Part shown: one piece after another, positions 1-4,405 of the stretch
How the letters are laid out: the number at the start of each line of letters is the position of its first letter
Position numbering within the stretch: position 1 is the stretch's first letter
From: Acidobacteriaceae bacterium
GTDB lineage: Bacteria > Acidobacteriota > Terriglobia > Terriglobales > Acidobacteriaceae
Direction: 5' to 3'
Assembly (NCBI GenBank): GCA_003140705.1
Contig: PLKU01000152.1
Location: 12,487-18,358, forward strand
Length of the DNA stretch: 5,872 nucleotides
Notes under the pieces: generated by a model
What the model was told of the DNA's origin: nothing
The model's input: only the letters and a program-made list of their open reading frames with translations
Database searches by the model: none
Position numbers and translations under genes: made by a program

Positions 1-581
1 TGCCGGTTGTACTCCTGATTGTTCAGCGCATAGTGCTTGACCGTGGCGATCACGCCCTGCGACTGGACGCCATGAATGAATGGAACTACCAGCGCGGAGT
101 TCAGAAATGGGTCTTCAGAGAGATATTCGAAGTTGCGGCCGGCCACTGGGGTTCGGGCGATGTTCACCCCCGGGCCCAGCAGGAAATTAACGTCGCGGGC
201 GCGGGCATCTTTGCCCAGGCCCTCTCCGATCCTCCGTGCCAATTCTGGGTCCCATGCAGCGGCCAGAGCCACGCCGCCAGCATAGGCCGTGGTGGGTCCC
301 CAGGTGCGCACCCCAACCGATGCGTCCGACATCTTGAAGCGGGGCAGATCGATGGCTGGAGAAGCATGGGTGAACATGCCATCCACGCCGCCCAGCAGCT
401 CGATCTTCTGTTCGAGTGTGAGTTTGGCCACCATGGCATGGGCTCTTGCCTCAATTGAAGGCGAGTCCGCAACTGGCGCCTGTGCCGTTGCGGCAAGAAC
501 GAGGCTGAAAATGATTGGCAGCAAATAGGTGCTGCGATGAGACAAAAACGTTTGAGCAGGGGTTCTGAATTGTTTTCTCAT
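1..581 (-). CDS. Glycoside hydrolase family 3 (beta-glucosidase-like), N-terminal part
   Basis: This gene reads leftward from ATG at 579-581 and runs off the left edge after 193 complete codons. Residues 1-35 form a Sec-type signal peptide: basic MRKQFR, hydrophobic core YLLPIIFSLVLA, likely cleavage near ATAQA. The mature part shows the GH3 N-terminal barrel: MVAKLTLEQKIELLGG (50-65), LLGPGVNIARTPVAGRNFEY (134-153), SEDPFL (155-160), GVQSQGV (171-177) and the substrate-site KHY at 182-184 followed by NNQEYNR. In this family such enzymes remove terminal glucose or related sugars from beta-linked oligosaccharides, usually outside the cytoplasm. The catalytic Asp nucleophile, about 100 residues further on, and the C-terminal domains lie outside the window, so activity and exact substrate (glucoside, xyloside or other) cannot be judged. 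No clear Shine-Dalgarno precedes the ATG; the signal peptide supports this start. Confidence 0.93.
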   Translation of the reverse strand, partial: MRKQFRTPAQTFLSHRSTYLLPIIFSLVLAATAQAPVADSPSIEARAHAMVAKLTLEQKIELLGGVDGMFTHASPAIDLPRFKMSDASVGVRTWGPTTAYAGGVALAAAWDPELARRIGEGLGKDARARDVNFLLGPGVNIARTPVAGRNFEYLSEDPFLNSALVVPFIHGVQSQGVIATVKHYALNNQEYNR

Positions 582-693
582 GACGGGCAGAAGGCTACCG
601 CATTCGACCCGCGCGTGTATAGCCTTTGGAATACGATCTGGTGCAGGCTGGACTCATCCGAAACCGCCGCGAGGCCCTTGCAAAGAAAAGACT

Positions 694-709
694 TGTGACG
701 CGAGTCACA
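694..709. promoter_or_regulatory. CRP/FNR-type operator, perfect TGTGA-N6-TCACA
   Basis: The two half-sites TGTGA (694-698) and TCACA (705-709) are perfectly inverted around a 6-bp spacer. The symmetry extends one base inward (TGTGAC/GTCACA). This is the canonical CRP-family half-site arrangement. It lies 101 bp upstream of the usp start and 112 bp upstream of the divergent GH3 start, so it could act on either or both. The regulator at 2639-3352 has the recognition-helix residues expected to read this half-site. That it is bound in the cell is inference. Confidence 0.65.
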
Positions 710-799
710 GCGCGGGGTGAATGGTGTCACTGCTTTGGCTGGTGAGAGAGCGCAGACTCTCAGTCCAATGGGCATACGCCCGGGGGGCGCGCGGACGCC

Positions 800-805
800 A
801 GGAGG
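800..805 (+). promoter_or_regulatory. Strong Shine-Dalgarno setting the usp start
   Basis: AGGAGG, a full anti-16S match, lies 5 nt before ATG 811. It decides between this start and an in-frame ATG at 721, which would add 30 residues unlike any Usp domain. Confidence 0.8.
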
Positions 806-810
806 CATAT

Positions 811-1716
811 ATGAGCTTTGCAGCCAGGATGAAGACCATCGTTGTTGCCACGGATTTGCGCGGCCAGTCGGAAGCAGCGCTTGGATATGCTCGAAAACTC
901 GCTGCAGGTTACGGCGCACGGATTGTGCTGGCCCACGGCCTTGATCCCATGGACTATGTCGACTTGGATGCGGTTCCTGGCCGCGTGCGGAAAGGGCTCA
1001 GTGAAGAAGCTCGCGCCGCGCTGGACGTATTAGCCTGCGAGCTTCTTCGGGAAGGCATTCCCAGCCACTCTGAGATTCGTCAGGGCGCAGTGGCGCAAAT
1101 GCTGGTGGACATTGCGCGGCAATACGAAGCCGGCCTGATCGTCATTGGAACCAAGGGAATGAGCGGCGCCGGGCCGGTGCTTGTGGGAGCGATTGCCGAA
1201 CAACTCGTGCGATTGTCACCATGTCCCGTGCTGGCAGTGGCGGCAGACTGGAATGTGGGCGAGTTTCGCCCCACTCCAGGCGGGCCTGTCCTGCTGGCTA
1301 TGGAGCGCAATGAGGCAGCTCCGGCAGCAGTGAACACCGCCTATTCATTGGCTGAGACATTTCATCGCCCGTTGATTGTGTTGCATGCGCGCGGGCCCGC
1401 CGAAGCGACGGCTTTTCTTAATCCCGCCGCAACCAAACTTGAGGATTTTGGCATCAAGCCAAGCGGGCGCTTTCCGGTGCGCTTTACGGTCAAGGATGGC
1501 AACCCAGCGGATGTAATGGAAGAAGCCGTCTCCCAGTATCATCCCAGCATCCTGGTGGCCGGAGTCAAGCGTGCCAGCCATACGCCAGGCCCGCATGGGA
1601 CGGCATTTGCCCTGCTTGCGCGCGCGCGCGTGCCCGTGCTGTGTGTTCCTCCAGAACAGCCTCCTGTTGTCTTCAACCGGGAGCGCGAGGCCTGTACGTC
1701 CGTCGGGGCTGAATAG
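811..1716 (+). CDS. Tandem-domain universal stress protein (UspA family)
   Basis: The 301-residue product has two Usp (Rossmann-like) domains, at about 7-144 and 158-280. Domain 1 opens with MKTIVVATDLRGQSEAALGYA, the usual first strand, acidic residue and helix. It carries the nucleotide-loop pattern G-x2-G-x9-G at 113-126 (GTKG...GAIAEQLVR), ending in SPCPVLAV. The residue after the last Gly is Ala127, where ATP-binding members normally have Ser or Thr. Domain 2 keeps the fold pattern (ILVAGVKR...VPVLCVP), but its loop is degenerate (GVKR) and it probably does not bind ATP. Family members are cytoplasmic proteins induced in stress, starvation or low oxygen; their biochemical role is often unknown. 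The divergent GH3 gene and a perfect CRP-type palindrome lie upstream, so control by a Crp/Fnr protein is likely. The two domains are diverged copies, common in this family. A 13-base alternating GC tract at 1618-1630 encodes LARAR. Confidence 0.92.
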   Translation: MSFAARMKTIVVATDLRGQSEAALGYARKLAAGYGARIVLAHGLDPMDYVDLDAVPGRVRKGLSEEARAALDVLACELLREGIPSHSEIRQGAVAQMLVDIARQYEAGLIVIGTKGMSGAGPVLVGAIAEQLVRLSPCPVLAVAADWNVGEFRPTPGGPVLLAMERNEAAPAAVNTAYSLAETFHRPLIVLHARGPAEATAFLNPAATKLEDFGIKPSGRFPVRFTVKDGNPADVMEEAVSQYHPSILVAGVKRASHTPGPHGTAFALLARARVPVLCVPPEQPPVVFNREREACTSVGAE

Positions 1717-1986
1717 TCCCGCCAGGCCGGGAGGATTGTGAGCTCCGCTTCTGGCGATGGATGGGCAGTCGGAATCGGGAATTGGGCCTGCTCATCGCAG
1801 CGTTACGTTAAACTGAGCCTCTTGTATTTGGAACGAATTGCTGGAGATGGAGATTGGACCGTAGAAATTGGTTCATCGCAAATCCGCAATAACCAGCGCG
1901 CTCGCCGGGAACCGGCCGACAGGTTGGGCGAAATTGCTATTCACCGCGGGACCGGAGGGCGGGCGCGAACAGAGGGAAATGTAACC
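1717..1986 (+). other. Spacer between usp and the sensor gene, with in-frame open reading
   Basis: The reading frame of usp stays open after its TAG (1714-1716) all the way into the next gene, with a GTG at 1738 preceded by GGGAGG only 3 nt away. The 83 residues this would add to the next protein (1738-1986) match no domain I recognise. By hand count only about half of the codons end in G or C, so the stretch is more likely untranslated leader. I see no convincing promoter hexamers, terminator or operator in it. Two loosely similar segments rich in GGA and ATTGG (near 1755-1790 and 1842-1872) are too imperfect to call a repeat. Confidence 0.45.
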
Positions 1987-2484
1987 ATGCAAGTTGAAGG
2001 AAGGTCGAGCAGAATGGATGCCATCCAGCCACGTCCACTGGCGGAGCTATTGGAGTGCCCGCCAGCTACCGGAAAGCTGCTCAACGTCTCCTCCCAGTGC
2101 ATCGACTTCGATGCCGGCGAGACCGTCTTTCGTCAATCAGCACTCTGCAAGGGGCTTTATGTGGTGATTACCGGGCAATTCCTGCGCAGAGCTGAGCGAA
2201 TGGAGACGCGCCTCAACCTCGGACCAGTGCGCCCGGGAGACCTGGTGGAACTGGCGGCGGCGCTGGGAGTGGGGCATCAAACCTACACGTTGACCGCGCA
2301 AACTCGTGGATCGGTGCTCCTGCTTCCCCTAGATGCTATGAATCAGGCCTTTCAGGCCTATCCTGCGCTAAGGATGCGATTGTTAGAGGAGCTGGCACGC
2401 GAGGTTTCCAGGGCCTATGAGGCCTGCTGTCTGAGCCGAACCGCGCGGAGCCGAAGGGTAAGGTACGCAGCGCCGTTGGAATAG
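1987..2484 (+). CDS. Crp/Fnr-type sensor (cNMP-binding-like) domain protein without HTH
   Basis: The 165-residue product matches the N-terminal beta-roll of the Crp/Fnr family. FDAGETVFRQSALCKGLYVV and ITGQFLRRAE are the first strands, VRPGDLVELAAALG is the turn-helix region of the ligand pocket, and YTLTAQTRGSVLLLPLDAM closes the roll. A long helix follows (YPALRMRLLEELAREVSRAYEACC), matching the Crp dimerisation helix. The protein then ends in a short basic tail (SRTARSRRVR) with no winged helix-turn-helix, and only 154 bp separate it from the next gene, so no displaced HTH fits there. The Arg-Ser pair that contacts cAMP in CRP is absent, so the ligand is unknown. Role inferred: a sensor or dimerisation partner rather than a DNA binder. 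ATG 1987 has GAGGG 10 nt upstream; ATG 2014, with GGAAGG at 1999-2004, is an equally good in-frame alternative. Confidence 0.8.
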   Translation: MQVEGRSSRMDAIQPRPLAELLECPPATGKLLNVSSQCIDFDAGETVFRQSALCKGLYVVITGQFLRRAERMETRLNLGPVRPGDLVELAAALGVGHQTYTLTAQTRGSVLLLPLDAMNQAFQAYPALRMRLLEELAREVSRAYEACCLSRTARSRRVRYAAPLE

Positions 2485-2490
2485 AAAACA

Positions 2491-2512
2491 GGAAATTCAG
2501 GTACAAATTTCC
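2491..2512. repeat. Small inverted repeat after the sensor gene
   Basis: GGAAATT (2491-2497) and AATTTCC (2506-2512) form a perfect 7-bp stem with an 8-nt loop, 6 nt after the sensor gene's stop. The stem is AT-rich and no T-run follows, so it is a poor intrinsic terminator. It could instead be an operator for the downstream regulator gene. Confidence 0.35.
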
Positions 2513-2609
2513 ATCAAAGGGATTCCTGGGAAGCATGGCAGATTACCGTAGGATCCTCGTCCGCCAGTAAACCGTTCAATAGTGGGCTGCGCGGTCAACT
2601 CAAGTGCGG

Positions 2610-2615
2610 TATACT
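2610..2615 (+). promoter_or_regulatory. Possible -10 element for the FNR/CRP-like gene
   Basis: TATACT matches the -10 consensus at 5 of 6 positions and would start transcription about 17 nt before ATG 2639. No good -35 stands 16-18 nt upstream (the region reads CTGCGC), as might be expected of an activator-dependent promoter. Support is from this hexamer alone. Confidence 0.35.
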
Positions 2616-2629
2616 CCAATTTAACCATC

Positions 2630-2633
2630 AGGA
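2630..2633 (+). promoter_or_regulatory. Shine-Dalgarno setting the regulator start
   Basis: AGGA stands 5 nt before ATG 2639. It favours this start over the in-frame GTG at 2582, which lacks a comparable site and would add 19 residues in front of the conserved cysteine region. Confidence 0.6.
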
Positions 2634-2638
2634 TAACC

Positions 2639-3352
2639 ATGGCCTCGTTCCACTCTCATCACCCTCCGGAGGATTGCATTAATTGTGAGCATCGCCATCT
2701 GCGAATGTTCTGCAATCTCACCGCTGAGGCGTTGCGCGACTATGATGCGATTGGCATTATGATGAGCCACGCCCGGGGCGCCAAGCTGTTTACCGAGGGC
2801 GATCCGGCACGAAATGTATTCGTCATCTGTTTTGGCCAGGTAAAAATCTCCTCCACGTCGCGTGATGGCAAAACCATGATTCTCAAGATTGCCGGCCCTG
2901 GGGACGTAATGGGGCTAAGCGCGGTTTTGGCCAACGTCGCCCATGAAGTGACCGCGGAGGCCATTGAGCCCTGCCAGGTAAAGACAGTCCGGAAGCAGGA
3001 GTTTGTGGACTTCTTGGGCCGTCATGGAATCGCGAGCATGCATGCGGCACAATCCCTTTCCGGCGAATATTTGACCGTGTTTCACGATGCCAAACGGCTG
3101 GCCCTCTCTGGTTCGGCTGCGGGGCGTCTGGCACGTCTGCTGCTCGATTGGGGACGCGCTGCGGCCAACGGCAAGCCGGAGATTCGCTTCACCATGGCCC
3201 TCACTCACGAAGAGATCGCCAACATGGCAGGCACTTCGCGCGAGACTGTCACCCGGCTGCTCAACCAGTTTCGCCGCGATCAGTGGATCACCATCAAGGG
3301 CGCCAGCATGACCATCGTCAAGCCTGATCAGCTCGAACGCCTCACAGCCTAG
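2639..3352 (+). CDS. Crp/Fnr-family regulator with FNR-like cysteines and CRP-like helix
   Basis: The 237-residue product is a complete one-component regulator. The N-terminus carries C13-x2-C16-x8-C25, and C112 (IEPCQVKTV) falls where E. coli FNR has its fourth cluster ligand, Cys122. A [4Fe-4S] oxygen or NO sensor is therefore likely, though the gap between the second and third cysteines is wider than in E. coli FNR. Residues 48-125 form the beta-roll (AKLFTEGDPARNVFVICFGQVK, GPGDVMGLSAVL), about 136-172 the dimer helix, and 180-237 the winged helix. The recognition helix reads T199-S-R-E-T-V-T-R206. Arg201, Glu202 and Arg206 align with CRP Arg180, Glu181 and Arg185, and Arg201 replaces the Val of FNR, so TGTGA half-sites are predicted, as found at 694-709. 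cAMP-contact residues are not seen. The HTH-less sensor gene lies upstream and the CheX-like gene downstream. Family assignment is firm; cluster binding and targets are inference. Confidence 0.93.
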   Translation: MASFHSHHPPEDCINCEHRHLRMFCNLTAEALRDYDAIGIMMSHARGAKLFTEGDPARNVFVICFGQVKISSTSRDGKTMILKIAGPGDVMGLSAVLANVAHEVTAEAIEPCQVKTVRKQEFVDFLGRHGIASMHAAQSLSGEYLTVFHDAKRLALSGSAAGRLARLLLDWGRAAANGKPEIRFTMALTHEEIANMAGTSRETVTRLLNQFRRDQWITIKGASMTIVKPDQLERLTA

Positions 3353-3441
3353 TCGCCTCCATTCCCCTTCTTCCACCAGTGGAGAATTTGACCTCGAGTC
3401 GCGACCTTTCGCGCGATCGGATGCTTTGCGCTGCGCGAAGA

Positions 3442-3458
3442 GTGTCCCCCAGGGACAC
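3442..3458 (+). promoter_or_regulatory. Perfect hairpin covering the CheX-like gene's RBS
   Basis: GTGTCCC (3442-3448) and GGGACAC (3452-3458) pair perfectly around a 3-nt loop, ending 2 nt before ATG 3461. The only Shine-Dalgarno candidate, AGGGA at 3451-3455, lies in the loop and right arm. In the mRNA this GC-rich stem should hide the ribosome site. No U-run follows, so it is not a usual intrinsic terminator. The structure is seen directly; the regulatory role is inferred. Confidence 0.5.
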
Positions 3459-3460
3459 CA

Positions 3461-3817
3461 ATGGGTCCACATGAGATACCAGGGAGCGTCAATCTTTCCG
3501 GTGCGTGGAAAGGCCGCATTGAAGTGCGAATGGCCAGCGGATTGGTTTATGAAGCCACGGCGGCGATGATGATGCAACCGCTTGACACCGTCTCCGAGTC
3601 CGACGTGTTGGACGCAGCCAAAGAGATCGCCAACATGATCGCGGGTACCATCAAGTCCTCCCTCCCGCGCCCCTGTTTAATGGCAGCTCCCGAGTCCGCA
3701 GTGAAGAATGATGGCTTTTGCGGCCAGCCTCAGACAGAAGACTCCCAGGTTGTGGCCTTTCGACACGCCGCCGGGGACCTGATGGTGCGCGTTTGGGAAG
3801 AGGAATGCCGGCATTGA
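3461..3817 (+). CDS. Small stand-alone CheX-like (CheC/CheX/FliY-type) protein
   Basis: The 118-residue product resembles the CheX domain. GSVNLSGAWKGRIEVRM (8-24) is the opening strand pair, and DAAKEIANMIAGTIKSSLP (51-69) is the hallmark helix with the E-x2-N pair (Glu55, Asn58) that serves in CheX and CheC phosphatases to remove phosphate from CheY-P. The rest (SQVVAFRHAAGDLMVRVWEE) fits the closing strands. CheX relatives are usually about 150 residues with an extra N-terminal helix. Here the frame is open back to 3392 (TGA at 3389-3391) but offers no start codon before ATG 3461, so the protein appears short at its N-terminus. No cheA, cheY or flagellar gene is visible, and whether it is an active phosphatase or a scaffold or binding module is open. 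It follows the FNR/CRP-like gene by 108 bp on the same strand, and a hairpin covers its ribosome site. Confidence 0.75.
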   Translation: MGPHEIPGSVNLSGAWKGRIEVRMASGLVYEATAAMMMQPLDTVSESDVLDAAKEIANMIAGTIKSSLPRPCLMAAPESAVKNDGFCGQPQTEDSQVVAFRHAAGDLMVRVWEEECRH

Positions 3818-3860
3818 CAGCGGGGCAATCCGGATCGAGCTGACGAGCCTATTGTACGCT

Positions 3861-4304
3861 CTAGCTGACCACAAAGAGCGCTTCGAGCTTCCGCAGCGCC
3901 TTGAGCATTTCCCTTAACGGCGCCTTTCCAATTTCGTCTTCAAAGTCTTTCTGCAGCTTGTCAAAAATGCCAATTACGCGTAATGCACATCTCTTTCCTT
4001 GCGGCTTCAGCGTTAGGTGGAATGCGCGTGCGTCGTTTGGATCGATCCTTCGCTGCAACAAGCCCTTTGCCTCAAGGGAAGACACGCAGTGGCTCACATT
4101 TCCCCGCGTCGTCCCAAAAGTCTCTGCCAACTGCGATGGCGTCACCGGTTGCGGAGCCTCAAAGAAGATTGCGGCCAGCACCAGCCCCTCCAGAAATCCA
4201 AGGCTATCGCCCGCAAGGACCTTGGCCGTTAGAGATTCAAAACGCCGTGCTGCACGGTTGACCGCGAACATTGGACTTTCATGAAGAAAAGCATCGATAC
4301 GCAT
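3861..4304 (-). CDS. MarR-family transcriptional regulator
   Basis: The 147-residue product has the usual MarR length and layout: an N-terminal dimer helix region (1-35), a winged helix-turn-helix (about 36-105), and C-terminal helices that complete the dimer. TPSQLAETFGTTRGNVSHCV is the helix-turn-helix, SSLEAKGLLQRRIDPNDARA leads into the wing with its typical D-x-(R/A)-R-type loop, and FHLTLKPQGKR completes it. Such proteins are usually dimeric repressors released by small phenolic or lipophilic molecules or by oxidation; there is one Cys in the HTH (73) and one at 106. The gene diverges from the TonB receptor gene with 101 bp between start codons, and a 25-bp palindrome there overlaps its own promoter, so autorepression plus control of the receptor is the likely job. 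It converges on the CheX-like gene with a 43-bp gap in which I see no terminator. The Shine-Dalgarno is weak, and the predicted start of transcription is only about 3 nt before the ATG. Confidence 0.9.
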   Translation of the reverse strand: MRIDAFLHESPMFAVNRAARRFESLTAKVLAGDSLGFLEGLVLAAIFFEAPQPVTPSQLAETFGTTRGNVSHCVSSLEAKGLLQRRIDPNDARAFHLTLKPQGKRCALRVIGIFDKLQKDFEDEIGKAPLREMLKALRKLEALFVVS

Positions 4305-4313
4305 GGTTTTCTT

Positions 4314-4341
4314 AGAATAATTGACTCGCTCAACTATTCAA
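4314..4341 (-). promoter_or_regulatory. Predicted marR promoter (-35 TTGAAT, -10 TATTCT)
   Basis: On the minus strand, TTGAAT (complement of 4336-4341) and TATTCT (complement of 4314-4319) are separated by 16 nt. Each matches its sigma-70 consensus at 4 of 6 positions. Transcription would begin near 4307, almost at the ATG, which suggests a leaderless or near-leaderless message and fits the weak Shine-Dalgarno. Confidence 0.45.
4315..4339. promoter_or_regulatory. 25-bp imperfect palindrome, probable MarR operator
   Basis: Centred on 4327, GAATA (4315-4319) pairs with TATTC (4335-4339) and TTGA (4321-4324) with TCAA (4330-4333). Nine of the ten outer base pairs are symmetric, with a 5-bp unmatched centre (4325-4329). 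The size and symmetry suit a MarR dimer. It covers the predicted marR -10 and most of its -35, and contains the best -35 for the divergent receptor gene, so one bound dimer could block both. Confidence 0.6.
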
Positions 4342-4349
4342 GACAATAT
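4321..4349 (+). promoter_or_regulatory. Possible promoter for the TonB receptor gene
   Basis: TTGACT (4321-4326) matches the -35 consensus at 5 of 6 positions. The -10 is weaker: CAATAT at 4344-4349 with 17-nt spacing, or GACAAT at 4342-4347 with 15-nt spacing. It would give a leader of roughly 50 nt, and its -35 lies inside the palindrome. Confidence 0.35.
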
Positions 4350-4405
4350 CGAATCATCCTTGTAGCCCGCACCCTTAAAGATCAGGATGATGACTGGGCC
4401 AACGG

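Noticed and set aside
33..496. Open frames on the plus strand (33-458, 76-285) and minus strand (164-496)
   Set aside because: They overlap the GH3 reading frame, which has continuous family motifs; these frames have none.
743..762. Hairpin TGAGAG/CTCTCA in the usp leader
   Set aside because: Only 6 bp with an 8-nt loop, away from the ribosome site; chance is likely.
721..810. Longer usp with an in-frame ATG at 721
   Set aside because: The 30 extra residues do not resemble a Usp N-terminus, and a full AGGAGG lies at correct spacing before ATG 811.
1716..1731. Possible usp terminator, TCCCG...CGGGA just after the stop
   Set aside because: A 5-bp stem without a T-tract is too weak.
2535..2570. 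11-codon leader peptide (MADYRRILVRQ)
   Set aside because: No Shine-Dalgarno of note, no run of regulatory codons and no attenuator structure nearby.
1717..2638. Classic FNR boxes (TTGAT-N4-ATCAA) near the regulator genes
   Set aside because: None found; only isolated half-site-like words such as ATCAA near 2513.
2915..3577. 220-residue open frame on the minus strand
   Set aside because: It is antisense to the well-supported Crp/Fnr regulator and the start of the CheX-like gene and shows no domain pattern; long antisense frames are common in GC-rich genes.
3818..3860. Bidirectional terminator between the converging CheX-like and marR genes
   Set aside because: Only 4-bp stems and a short direct repeat (AGCTGAC) are visible, with no T-runs.
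3901..4284. Plus-strand open frames opposite marR
   Set aside because: The minus strand encodes a clear full-length MarR protein; these are its shadows.
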